Origin: Ruminococcus sp.
GTDB taxonomy: Bacteria > Bacillota > Clostridia > Oscillospirales > Acutalibacteraceae
DNA length: 64,000 bases
Reading direction: 5' to 3'
NCBI GenBank assembly: GCA_017404145.1
Contig: JAFRCW010000001.1
Coordinates: 62,001 to 126,000, forward strand
Part shown: positions 24,180 through 32,096 of the stretch, one piece after another
Layout of the letters: each line of letters begins with the position of its first letter
How positions within the stretch are numbered: position 1 is the stretch's first letter
Made by a program: the position numbers and the translations under genes
The notes under the pieces: model-generated
Database searches by the model: none
What the model was told of the DNA's origin: nothing
Seen by the model: the letters and a program-made list of their open reading frames with translations, nothing else

Positions 24180-24909
24180 TATCATCACGCTGTTTCCCGA
24201 GATGATGGAGGCTGTGCTTTCTGAGAGTATCATCGGCAGAGCGAGAAAGAAGGGCGCGGTAGAAATCAACTGTGTCCAGCTTCGGGACTTCGCTCTCGAC
24301 AAGCACAGAAGAGTCGACGATACCACCTACGGCGGCGGTATGGGGATGCTGATGATGCCTGAGCCGATCGCTCTATGCTTCGAGCATATCTGTGAAGCGA
24401 TCGGAGAGAAGCCCTATTTTGTCTATATGTCGCCTAAGGGAAAGACGCTGACCCAAACCCGTCTCAAGCAATTGAGCGAAATGTCCAACATCTGTGTGCT
24501 GTGCGGTCATTATGAGGGCGTGGATCAGAGAGTACTGGATGAATATGTTGACGAGGAGATCTCCATCGGCGACTATGTGCTGACGGGCGGAGAACTGCCC
24601 GCTCTGGTATTTGTCGACGCGCTCTCAAGACTGCAGGAGGGCGTGCTCTCCGACGAGGAGTGTTTTTCTCTGGAATCCCACTATGACGGACTTTTGGAAT
24701 ACCCGCAGTATACCAAGCCCGCTGTCTGGCGCGGCAGAGAGGTACCCGAGGTGCTTCTCTCGGGACATCACGAGAACATCCGCAAATGGCGCAGAAAACA
24801 GAGCGTGATCGAGACCGCAAAAAAGCGTCCCGAGATGCTCGATGAAGCGTCTCTCAGCGAAGCGGAACGTCGCCTTGTTGATGAGATTCCGGGAGAAAAG
24901 TCGGAATAA
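24169..24909 (+). CDS. trmD: tRNA (guanine37-N1)-methyltransferase
   Basis: TrmD methylates G37 next to the anticodon and prevents +1 frameshifting. The 246-residue protein has GGGMGMLMMPEPI, CGHYEGVDQRVLDEYVDEE and SIGDYVLTGGELPAL, which build the SAM-binding trefoil knot. I start at ATG 24169 with AAAGGA nine bases upstream. rplS, which usually follows, is absent; HPr comes next after a promoter. Confidence 0.97.
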   Translation: MRIDIITLFPEMMEAVLSESIIGRARKKGAVEINCVQLRDFALDKHRRVDDTTYGGGMGMLMMPEPIALCFEHICEAIGEKPYFVYMSPKGKTLTQTRLKQLSEMSNICVLCGHYEGVDQRVLDEYVDEEISIGDYVLTGGELPALVFVDALSRLQEGVLSDEECFSLESHYDGLLEYPQYTKPAVWRGREVPEVLLSGHHENIRKWRRKQSVIETAKKRPEMLDEASLSEAERRLVDEIPGEKSE

Positions 24910-25027
24910 AATCCGTTTTTCCGTGTCCCGATGACAAAAGTATCTGTGCATATTAGTAATCTTGCACAAGAAAATTTATTTTTGAAAATTTTCGTTTATA
25001 TATCAAAACAAAAATGAAAATTCATTG

Positions 25028-25056
25028 TTGACCTTGTCAAATTATAGGGATATAAT
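25028..25056 (+). promoter_or_regulatory. promoter of the HPr gene
   Basis: TTGACC at 25028-25033 and TATAAT at 25051-25056, 17-base spacing. Confidence 0.78.
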
Positions 25057-25124
25057 AACAATACTGCAAAGGCAGATACTCTGTCCTGCGAGAAACGATT
25101 TAATTCATAAAAGAGGGTTTTTGT

Positions 25125-25388
25125 ATGTACGTTAAGGATGTAATGGTTCAGAACAAAGCAGGTCTCCACGCTCGTCCCGCAACTTTCTTTATCCAGAAGG
25201 CAAATGAGTATAAGGCTTCTATCTGGGTGGAGAAGGATGAAAGAAAAGTCAACGCAAAGAGCCTCCTCGGCGTTTTGTCGCTTGGCATTATCGGCGGCAC
25301 TCAGATCAAGATTTTTGCGGACGGTCCCGATGAGATCGATGCGGTAGAAGGTCTCGTTGAGCTGATCAATACCGGCTTTGCGGAATAA
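25125..25388 (+). CDS. ptsH: HPr family phosphocarrier protein
   Basis: An 87-residue HPr. NKAGLHARPA contains the phosphorylatable His15, and KVNAKSLLGVLSL contains Ser46, the HPr kinase site of Firmicutes. It may relay phosphate in the sugar PTS and, when Ser46 is phosphorylated, act in catabolite control. enzyme I is not adjacent. It has its own promoter and a strong terminator. Confidence 0.93.
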   Translation: MYVKDVMVQNKAGLHARPATFFIQKANEYKASIWVEKDERKVNAKSLLGVLSLGIIGGTQIKIFADGPDEIDAVEGLVELINTGFAE

Positions 25389-25406
25389 TCAAATATCCGA
25401 AACTAC

Positions 25407-25438
25407 GGCAGATGAATGTTCATCTGCCTTTTCTTTTT
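25407..25438 (+). terminator. terminator of the HPr gene
   Basis: GGCAGATGAA (25407-25416), two-base loop, TTCATCTGCC (25419-25428), then TTTTCTTTTT. Confidence 0.9.
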
Positions 25439-25439
25439 G

Positions 25440-25468
25440 TTGAAAAACGGGGAAGAATAGTGTAGAAT
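25440..25468 (+). promoter_or_regulatory. promoter of uvrC
   Basis: TTGAAA at 25440-25445, 17-base spacer, TAGAAT at 25463-25468. The repeats that follow would be part of the uvrC leader. Confidence 0.65.
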
Positions 25469-25476
25469 ACTTGATA

Positions 25477-25560
25477 GTGCAGAGTGCAGAGTGCAGAGTT
25501 CAGAGTTCAGGACGCAGGACGTTTCAAAGCACTGTAGGGGAGGGTCTTGACCCTCCCGAT
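25477..25560. repeat. GTGCAGAG words and GTAGGGGAGGGTCTTGACC cassette in the uvrC leader
   Basis: Iterated GTGCAGAGTGCAGAG and TTCAGAG words (25477-25510) followed by a GGGGAGGGTCTTGACCCTCC hairpin (25537-25558). Confidence 0.6.
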
Positions 25561-25593
25561 TGAAGAGTAATATGGCAGAAAGGAGGAACGGTG

Positions 25594-27492
25594 ATGAACG
25601 AGAAGCTCAGTGATCTTCGTAAAAAAGCGATGGCGCTGCCCGAGCAGCCCGGCGTCTACATTATGAAAAATAAAAACCGCGAGATCATCTATATCGGCAA
25701 GGCGAAAAAGCTGAAAAACCGCGTCAGTCAGTATTTCGGCTCTCAGAACAACCACCCCGAAAAGGTGCGCCGCATGGTCGAGAACGTCGACGACTTCAGC
25801 TATATCATCACCGATTCCGAGTTTGAATGTCTGATCCTCGAATGCAGTCTGATCAAACAGCACACCCCGAAGTATAACATTCTTCTGAAAGACGACAAGG
25901 GCTACAGCTATATCCGCGTGACCAACGAGCCGTGGCGCAGGCTGTCTTATGTTCTGCAAAAAGCGGAAGACGGCGCCAGATATATCGGACCGTATAAGTC
26001 AAGCTATTATGTCAAGACCTCCGTCGAGGAGGCAAACAAGATCTTCGGTCTGCCGACCTGCAATCGAAAATTCCCCGAGGATTTCGGCAAAGCCAGACCC
26101 TGCCTGAATTTTCATATCAAGCAGTGCTGCGCTCCCTGCACCGGCAGAATAAAGCTTAACGACTACAACGAACGGGTCGAATCCGCGCTGGAATTCTTAA
26201 AGGGCGGTTCCTCCAACACCGTGAAGATCTTACAGGAAAAGATGAACGAAGCCGCGGAGAATCTCGACTTTGAGCGCGCGGCGAAGTATCGCGATCAGAT
26301 CTCATCCATCAAAAAGATGCGCGACAAACAAAAGGTGGTAAATATCAGCGCCGACGAGCTGGATGTGATCGCTGTCGCCGTTGAGGGAACCAAGGGCTCC
26401 GCGACCGTATTGCGGTTTGCCGACTCCCGCCTGTTCGATACCGAGAACTTTTTGGTGGATGATATCGAAAGCGAAGAGGAATTCCGCTGTGAGTTTATCC
26501 TCAGATACTACACTCTGCGCGACGATATCCCGCAGAATATTGCGTTAGATGCAGAGATCGAGGATATGCAGACGGTAGAGGACTGGCTGACCCAGCGGCG
26601 GATGAAGCGCGCGTATCTGGGCGTTCCCGTCAGGGGCGAGAGGAAGAATCTCGTCGATATGTGCAAGAAGAACGCCTATGAAGCGCTTGCCCAGCAAAAG
26701 GGCGTCACGGGAAAACAGCTCTCGGTGCTCGACGAGCTGAAAAACCTCTTGGGACTGGAAAAACTGCCCGAATATATCGAGAGCTACGATATCTCTAACC
26801 TTGCGGGCGAGGACAACGTCGCGGGTATGGTAGTATTTGAAAACGCCAGACCGCTGAAGTCCGCCTACCGCAAGTTCAAAATCAAATCCTTCTCCGGTCA
26901 GGATGACTACGGCTCGATGAGAGAAGTGCTGACCAGGAGATTTGAAGAATACCGAAAAGCGCAGGAAGAGGGCGTTGATACCGGCTTCGGCAGACTGCCC
27001 GATCTGATTTTGCTCGACGGCGGCAAGGGACAGGTTTCTGCGGCGCTGCCCGTGATCGAAGAAACGGGGCTTAGTGTGCCGCTGTTCGGTATGGTGAAGG
27101 ACGATCACCACCGCACGCGGGCGATCGTCGGCGCCGAAGGAGAAATCGCGATCCGACCCAACCGTGCGGTATTCACCTTTATCACAAACATCCAGGACGA
27201 GGTACACCGCTTTTCCATCACCTTCAACCGTTCACAGCGGAAAAAGACGTTCAATTCTTCCTTAGAACAGATCGACGGCATCGGAAAAAAGCGCGCGAAG
27301 GAGCTGCTGCGGTATTTCCGCACCATCAAGAACATTTCACAGGCGAGTATCGAGGAGCTGGAACAGGCGCCTCATATGACCCGCCCCGCCGCGTACTGCG
27401 TGTACCGGTATTTTCACGAGGATGAGGAGAAAAGCCTTCCTTTGGTAAAGGAAGGTGTCTCGGAAACCGAGACGGATGGATTGCACAATTGA
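25594..27492 (+). CDS. uvrC: excinuclease ABC subunit C
   Basis: UvrC makes both incisions around bulky DNA lesions. The 632-residue protein has the GIY-YIG nuclease (PGVYIMKNKNREIIYIGKAK, residues 18-95), a Cys cluster (C...CCAPC near 171-185), a UVR helical hairpin (about 205-240), an RNase H-like nuclease with LILLDGGKGQ, and a C-terminal HhH pair (IDGIGKKRAKELL). ATG 25594 is seven bases after AGGAGG. The last ~20 residues (from SLPLVKEG) are encoded by an intergenic repeat that continues past the stop, so the natural end probably lay near residue 612. Confidence 0.95.
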   Translation: MNEKLSDLRKKAMALPEQPGVYIMKNKNREIIYIGKAKKLKNRVSQYFGSQNNHPEKVRRMVENVDDFSYIITDSEFECLILECSLIKQHTPKYNILLKDDKGYSYIRVTNEPWRRLSYVLQKAEDGARYIGPYKSSYYVKTSVEEANKIFGLPTCNRKFPEDFGKARPCLNFHIKQCCAPCTGRIKLNDYNERVESALEFLKGGSSNTVKILQEKMNEAAENLDFERAAKYRDQISSIKKMRDKQKVVNISADELDVIAVAVEGTKGSATVLRFADSRLFDTENFLVDDIESEEEFRCEFILRYYTLRDDIPQNIALDAEIEDMQTVEDWLTQRRMKRAYLGVPVRGERKNLVDMCKKNAYEALAQQKGVTGKQLSVLDELKNLLGLEKLPEYIESYDISNLAGEDNVAGMVVFENARPLKSAYRKFKIKSFSGQDDYGSMREVLTRRFEEYRKAQEEGVDTGFGRLPDLILLDGGKGQVSAALPVIEETGLSVPLFGMVKDDHHRTRAIVGAEGEIAIRPNRAVFTFITNIQDEVHRFSITFNRSQRKKTFNSSLEQIDGIGKKRAKELLRYFRTIKNISQASIEELEQAPHMTRPAAYCVYRYFHEDEEKSLPLVKEGVSETETDGLHN

Positions 27493-27600
27493 TCGAGCGT
27501 AAGCGAGAAAACCTTTTTTATAGGGTTAGTCGCTTTGCTTCAATGATACAATCCCTCAGTCGCCTGAACGGCGACAGCTCCCTTTTCCAAAGGGAGCTTT
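27435..27600. repeat. cruciform-like repeat covering the 3' end of uvrC
   Basis: Left half: CCTTCCTTTGGTAAAGGAAGG and GTCTCGGAAACCGAGAC hairpins, then GGATGGATTG. Right half, in reverse order: CAATCCCTCAGTCGCC, GGCGACAGCTCCC, CTCCCTTTTCCAAAGGGAG. The halves are inverted versions of each other. The uvrC reading frame ends inside the element at 27492. Confidence 0.7.
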
Positions 27601-27616
27601 TGTAAAGGAGGCAATT

Positions 27617-28183
27617 ATGCGAGTGATTACAGGCTCCGCGAGGGGCAGGATATTAGAGACACTAAAGGGCGACGACATCGTTCGTCCCACGACCGACAAG
27701 GTCAAGGAGGCGGTGTTCTCCGCCGTGCAGTTCGAGATAGAGGGCAGAGATTTCTTGGACGTTTTTGCCGGATCGGGTCAGATGGGGGTCGAGGCGCTTT
27801 CCAGAGGGGCGCGTTCGGCGACTTTTCTCGACAGCTCGAGAGAGGCGGTACGCTGTATCGAACACAACCTAAAGGTTACAAATTTGACACAATTCGGGGT
27901 GATTCACCGCTGTGACTCCCTCTCTTTTGTACGCTCAACTGCTGAAAAATACGACGTTGCCTTCCTCGACCCACCCTATAACACGGGAATTTTGCAGGAA
28001 ATCTTACCGCATATTGCACAAATAATGAAAAAAACAGGCGTAATTATTTGTGAAAGTGCATTAAATGATAAAATATTACAAAAATATTACAATTTCACTC
28101 TTGACAGAGAGCGAAGGTATGGTAAAATAAAAATAAGCATTTTCCGTAATGCTGAGTTTTGCGCGTCCGAAGATACGGAATAA
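27617..28183 (+). CDS. rsmD: 16S rRNA (guanine966-N2)-methyltransferase
   Basis: RsmD methylates G966 of 16S rRNA in the assembled 30S head. The 188-residue Rossmann-fold protein has DVFAGSGQMGVEALSRGA for SAM binding and the catalytic DPPYNTG for an amino methyltransferase. AAAGGAGG precedes the ATG. It is followed by coaD, the usual partner. Confidence 0.94.
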   Translation: MRVITGSARGRILETLKGDDIVRPTTDKVKEAVFSAVQFEIEGRDFLDVFAGSGQMGVEALSRGARSATFLDSSREAVRCIEHNLKVTNLTQFGVIHRCDSLSFVRSTAEKYDVAFLDPPYNTGILQEILPHIAQIMKKTGVIICESALNDKILQKYYNFTLDRERRYGKIKISIFRNAEFCASEDTE

Positions 28184-28231
28184 ACGGTATGCGGATCTGA
28201 CGCAAAATTCACATTCACGCAGGGGGCTATT

Positions 28232-28717
28232 ATGGAGAAAACCGTTATCTGCCCCGGCAGCTTTGATCCTGTAACATATGGGCATATCGATATTATCACC
28301 AGAGCGTCTAAGCTTTTTGACAAGGTGATAGTCGGTGTGTTCATTAATGTTGACAAAAATCCGTCTTTTTCCATCGAGGAGCGTATCGGTTTCCTCAAAA
28401 AGACGGTGGGACATTTAAAAAACGTCGAGGTTGTCGGTTTTGACGGACTGCTGGTCGACTGTGCCGAGCAGCATGGCGCTACCGCTGTCGTCAGAGGGCT
28501 TCGGGCGGTGTCTGACTTCGAGTATGAATTTCAGATGGCGCTTACCAACAGAAAACTCAGTCCAACGCTTGACACGGTCTTTCTGGCGAGCGACGCACAG
28601 TATACCTACCTGAGCTCTTCTATCGTCAAGAATGTCGCCTCACTCGGCGGCGATATTTCGAACTTTGTCCCCGAGATCATTCATGATGAAATATTCAACA
28701 GATTAAACAAAACATAA
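28232..28717 (+). CDS. coaD: phosphopantetheine adenylyltransferase
   Basis: CoaD transfers AMP to 4'-phosphopantetheine, the penultimate step of coenzyme A synthesis. The 161-residue protein has PGSFDPVTYGHIDII (the T/HxGH nucleotide motif), VVRGLRAVSDFEYE and the C-terminal TYLSSSIVK motif. CAGGGGGC precedes the ATG. It forms an operon with rsmD and the coiled-coil gene. Confidence 0.96.
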   Translation: MEKTVICPGSFDPVTYGHIDIITRASKLFDKVIVGVFINVDKNPSFSIEERIGFLKKTVGHLKNVEVVGFDGLLVDCAEQHGATAVVRGLRAVSDFEYEFQMALTNRKLSPTLDTVFLASDAQYTYLSSSIVKNVASLGGDISNFVPEIIHDEIFNRLNKT

Positions 28718-28737
28718 ACGGAAAGGAATTAACGAAA

Positions 28738-29193
28738 ATGAGAGTGGACGAACTTATTAACGAACTGCAGGATATGATCGCTGACGCGAAAACTTTACCC
28801 CTTTCGGGCGGTAAGGTCATCGTAGAAGCAGAGAAGATTTATGATATCTTAGACGAAATCCAGGATACTCTGCCCGCAGAGGTCAGACAGGCGAAGAACA
28901 TCGTCGCCGACAGATCCCAGATCATCGCCGAGGCGAAGAAGGAAGCGGACGACATCATCCGCGCCGCCGAAGAGAGAAAGAAAGCGATGATCGAGCAGAG
29001 CGAGGTCATGAGAGAGGCAAAGAGTGAAGCTGCCGAGCTCTTAAATGACGTCAAGGCGAAGTCCGCCGAGATGAGAAAAGCCGCGAACGACTATGTCGAT
29101 AACGTTTTAAAGCGTACCGACGACGCGATCACCGCTCAGCTGACCGAGCTGAGAAAAACCAGACAGAATTTAAGAATCACCAAGAAGTCATAA
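28738..29193 (+). CDS. coiled-coil protein, ATP synthase subunit B-like helix
   Basis: A 151-residue, highly charged helical protein. After a short N-terminal region (VDELINELQDMIADAK), residues about 60-125 are a continuous Ala/Glu/Lys/Arg coiled coil. No membrane segment or catalytic motif is seen. Proteins of this kind after coaD in Clostridia are often labelled ATPase because of the resemblance to ATP synthase subunit b, but no ATPase motif exists; a DivIVA-like structural role is only a guess. Confidence 0.7.
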   Translation: MRVDELINELQDMIADAKTLPLSGGKVIVEAEKIYDILDEIQDTLPAEVRQAKNIVADRSQIIAEAKKEADDIIRAAEERKKAMIEQSEVMREAKSEAAELLNDVKAKSAEMRKAANDYVDNVLKRTDDAITAQLTELRKTRQNLRITKKS

Positions 29194-29205
29194 GAAAGCG
29201 TATTT

Positions 29206-29236
29206 GCCGCCCGATATCGGGCGGCTTTTTGTTTTA
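29206..29236 (+). terminator. terminator of rsmD-coaD operon
   Basis: GCCGCCCGATATCGGGCGGC (29206-29225), a perfect ten-base-pair stem, then TTTTTGTTTT. Confidence 0.9.
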
Positions 29237-29254
29237 TAACGGAAACCAAAAAAA

Positions 29255-29525
29255 TTAGGAATGAGGAATTAGGAATGATACTTGTCATTCAGAGGGAGCA
29301 CAGCGACCGAAGAATCCCCTGTCATAACTACCGGTTGTATAGAACCATAGGGCGGGGGCTTGACCCTCCCGAACGAAAGGACGTCTCATAGAGTCGTAGG
29401 GAACGATGCCCTTCATCGTTCCGACATCAATTGTTCGAGCGAAGCGAGTACCCTTTTTTACATACGTTGCAATCATATCGACGTTTCGGCGGGAGCAAGC
29501 CCCCGCCCTACGACCCTATGAAGCA
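29255..29525. repeat. intergenic repeat mosaic before mraZ
   Basis: No gene is seen in 29240-29640. AATTAGGAATGAGGAATTAG words (29257-29278), a half GTCATT element (29284-29329), a GGCGGGGGCTTGACCCTCC cassette, GGGAACGATGCCCTTCATCG, an inverted GGTTACTC cassette (GTTCGAGCGAAGCGAGTACC, 29432-29451), and GGCGGGAGCAAGCCCCCGCC (29490-29509). Confidence 0.65.
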
Positions 29526-29640
29526 TTATAGACTGCGGGAGCCCGCGCTGCGGCATATTGTTTTGTGCCGCGCCTTCATTAATCTCTCAAAGAATAATGA
29601 AAAAAGTGTAAATTTTCTGTTATAAATCGTAACTTTTATC

Positions 29641-29669
29641 TTGCATTTCTCTTATGGATGGTATATAAT
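29641..29669 (+). promoter_or_regulatory. promoter of the dcw cluster (mraZ promoter)
   Basis: TTGCAT at 29641-29646 and TATAAT at 29664-29669, spaced by 17 bases. Confidence 0.75.
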
Positions 29670-29680
29670 TATAAATGCAG

Positions 29681-29725
29681 TGGCGTTTTGTGGCGTCAAG
29701 TGTCACGAAATGGTCACAAATCGGT
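29681..29725 (+). promoter_or_regulatory. MraZ operator: direct repeats with 10-base period
   Basis: TGGCG at 29681 and 29691, TGTCA at 29701, TGGTC at 29711 and a weaker TCGGT at 29721 recur exactly every ten bases just downstream of the -10. In E. coli and other bacteria MraZ binds TGGGN direct repeats with five-base spacers near its promoter, so autoregulation is likely. Confidence 0.7.
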
Positions 29726-29744
29726 ATCAAGGAGGTTTGGCAGG

Positions 29745-30164
29745 ATGTTCTTAGGCAATTCCAATCACAGCATCGACAGCAAGGGCAGAGTCATTCTGCC
29801 GAAGGAATACCGCGAGGAGCTGGGCGAGCGTTTTTATATCACCAAAGGCTTTGAAAAATGCGCGCAGGTGATGACGGTGGACGAGTTTGACCGTCTGAGA
29901 GCACAGATCCGCAGTCTTCCCGCCGACAAGGCGCTGACCCTCCAGTATCTGTTTATTTCTCCCGCTGTGCCGGTTTCTCCGAACTCTCAGGGCAGGGTGC
30001 TGATCCCGCAGGCGATTCGTGAGGACTGCGCGCTTTCAGGAGAAGTGACCGTCGTCGGTATGGACACCCGTATCGAGATCTGGGACAAGGATACCTTTGC
30101 CGCCTTTATGGAAGAGAGAAAGAAAGACTCTATCAAAGAAGCGCTGGAGCTTCTGAGGTTATAA
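29745..30164 (+). CDS. mraZ: transcriptional regulator MraZ
   Basis: MraZ is a ring-forming AbrB-fold regulator of the division and cell wall cluster. The 139-residue protein has two repeated halves, the first with LGNSNHSIDSKGRVILPKEY and the second with SPNSQGRVLIPQAIRED. I start at ATG 29745, nine bases after AAGGAGG, where MraZ proteins normally begin; the upstream extension would run through the operator. rsmH starts two bases after the stop. Confidence 0.95.
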   Translation: MFLGNSNHSIDSKGRVILPKEYREELGERFYITKGFEKCAQVMTVDEFDRLRAQIRSLPADKALTLQYLFISPAVPVSPNSQGRVLIPQAIREDCALSGEVTVVGMDTRIEIWDKDTFAAFMEERKKDSIKEALELLRL

Positions 30165-30165
30165 T

Positions 30166-31092
30166 ATGCTCGCGTTTTCTCACATTCCCGTGATGCTGTA
30201 TGAAGCGGTAGACGGGCTGAACATCAACCCCGACGGCATCTATGTCGACGGCACCGCGGGCGGCGGCGGACATTCTGCCGAGATCCTATCAAGATTGCAG
30301 GGCGGCACGCTCTACTCGATCGATCAGGATCCCGACGCGATCGCTGCGGTGACCGAACGATTCAAAGATAACCCGAACAGCGTGATCATCAGGGGAAATT
30401 TTTGTGATATGAAGGCGCTGCTCGCACAGAAAAATGTCTTTTCCGTCGACGGTGTTCTGCTGGATATCGGCGTATCTTCCCATCAACTTGACGATAAGGA
30501 CAGAGGATTTTCCTTTCACGAGGACGCCCCGCTGGATATGCGGATGAGCAGGCAGGGACAAAGCGCCGCGGATCTGGTCAATACGCTGTCTGCGGAAGAA
30601 CTCAGCCAGATCCTCTTCGACTACGGAGAAGAAAAGTTCGCCCGATCCATCGCGAACGGGATCGTCAAAGCGCGAGAGGATAAGCCCATCGAGACGACAT
30701 TAGAGCTTGCCGAGATCGTCAAGAATAATGTTCCCCAGAAGATCAGAAGAGAGACCCATCCCGCGCGAAAGACCTTTCAGGCGCTGAGGATCGCCGTCAA
30801 CCGCGAGCTGGATGTGCTGGGAGAAGGGATCAAAAGCGCGTATGAACTGCTCAGCCCCGGCGGCAGGCTGTGTATTATCACCTTCCATTCCTTAGAGGAT
30901 AGGGTCGTCAAGCGGGCGATGAAGGAGCTTTCAAAGGGCTGTACCTGCCCGCCGGATTTTCCGGTCTGTGTCTGCGGCAACAAGCCTAAGGTAAAAATCA
31001 TCACCCACAAGCCGATCACGCCCTCCGGCGAGGAACTGGAAAACAATCCCAGAGCGCGTTCCGCGAAGCTCAGGATTTGTGAAAAACTCTGA
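30166..31092 (+). CDS. rsmH: 16S rRNA (cytosine1402-N4)-methyltransferase
   Basis: RsmH (MraW) methylates C1402 in the decoding centre. The 308-residue protein begins with FSHIPVMLYEAVDGL and has the SAM motif VDGTAGGGGHSAEIL, the LLDIGVSSHQLDD motif, and ITFHSLEDRVVKRAM near the C terminus. GAGG within the end of mraZ serves as ribosome site. A long leader separates it from ftsL. Confidence 0.96.
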   Translation: MLAFSHIPVMLYEAVDGLNINPDGIYVDGTAGGGGHSAEILSRLQGGTLYSIDQDPDAIAAVTERFKDNPNSVIIRGNFCDMKALLAQKNVFSVDGVLLDIGVSSHQLDDKDRGFSFHEDAPLDMRMSRQGQSAADLVNTLSAEELSQILFDYGEEKFARSIANGIVKAREDKPIETTLELAEIVKNNVPQKIRRETHPARKTFQALRIAVNRELDVLGEGIKSAYELLSPGGRLCIITFHSLEDRVVKRAMKELSKGCTCPPDFPVCVCGNKPKVKIITHKPITPSGEELENNPRARSAKLRICEKL

Positions 31093-31470
31093 TCAAGCAG
31101 ATAATTTTTGACAAATCTGTAAAAAACCGCCAATTTTCCCGTTGAAACGACAAGATTCACGGATGAAAAACCTGATATTTGTATACATTTACTATGGATT
31201 TCAAATGCCATATATAGTAAAATAAATAACAGATTTGTAAACATTGTGACAAGACGATCACAACACAAGGGATTGTGATAGATGTTTTCCGGCAACACAG
31301 GATGATGTGTTCACCGGCGACGGTAAAAGGTCGTAAGATTTCGGAAACATCGGGTCACGGCAGGACGGCTGCGGCTGAAAAATAAAAACAGAAACCAAAG
31401 CGCTTGGAAAGTATACGTTCTTTCCCGCCCTTTGGAAAAAAGAATATGAACGTTAAACAGGGGTGCGGAT
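31093..31470 (+). promoter_or_regulatory. hairpin-rich leader ahead of ftsL
   Basis: No gene is seen in these 378 bases. Inverted repeats include ACAAATCTGT (31111) with ACAGATTTGT (31229), ATCACAA (31257) with TTGTGAT (31273), a CCGG.AACACA / TGTGTT.CCGG hairpin (31289-31317), and a nested stem CCAAAG (31395) with CTTTGG (31430) around GGAAAG (31406) with CTTTCC (31420). I do not recognise a known riboswitch. Confidence 0.4.
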
Positions 31471-32016
31471 ATGGCGTATACCTATCGTAACCTTGCCTAT
31501 GACCTCAGACTGTTTGAAGAAACAGAGGAGCAGAGCGCGTCTCAGGAGAACGGCGCCAAGGACAAGGACGGTCTGACCGAGAATAAAGACGCTGCGGTCA
31601 GAGAGAAAAAACAGAACAAAAAAGTAAAGAGCGTCAAAAAATCGAAGAAAAAGAAATCCGGCGTTGTCGGAATCGTAGTCGCCGCGATTTTAGGCGTTGC
31701 GGTACTGGTCACCGTCGTTTCGATCATTCACGGACAGGTTCAGCTGACAGAGCTCAACCAGCAGATCATCAACGCAAGAGACGATCTCTCCGAAAAGCAG
31801 AGCTTGTATACACAGCTGGAGATGAAGGTGGATTCCGGTATATCCACTTCTGTCGTAGAGCAGTACGCTCAAGATAATCTCAGCATGAGCAAGGCGAGCA
31901 ACTCACAGAAGGAATTTATCAACCTTTCCGAGGGAGATAAAGCCGAGGTAAGTCTTGACTCGCACAAAAACGTATTTGAACTGATTGCCGAAGCGATAAG
32001 TTCCTTATGGTCATAA
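31471..32016 (+). CDS. ftsL: FtsL-like cell division protein
   Basis: A 181-residue bitopic protein. A charged, lysine-rich cytoplasmic part (residues 1-62) is followed by one membrane helix (VVGIVVAAILGVAVLVTVVS) and an extracytoplasmic coiled coil (ELNQQIINARDDLSEKQSL), the layout of FtsL/DivIC. Position between rsmH and the PBP gene supports FtsL, which with DivIB regulates septal FtsW-PBP activity. The cytoplasmic part is longer than usual. Confidence 0.85.
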   Translation: MAYTYRNLAYDLRLFEETEEQSASQENGAKDKDGLTENKDAAVREKKQNKKVKSVKKSKKKKSGVVGIVVAAILGVAVLVTVVSIIHGQVQLTELNQQIINARDDLSEKQSLYTQLEMKVDSGISTSVVEQYAQDNLSMSKASNSQKEFINLSEGDKAEVSLDSHKNVFELIAEAISSLWS

Positions 32017-32096
32017 TATGGCAGATTTTCGAATACAAATGGATAGATGTGAGGATAAGAGTTAAGAATTGTCTTGACTCTTATTGTTGTTTATTA

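Noticed and set aside
31093..31470. Known riboswitch (c-di-GMP, c-di-AMP/ydaO) before ftsL
   Set aside because: The conserved core segments of those aptamers, as I know them, are not found in the sequence.
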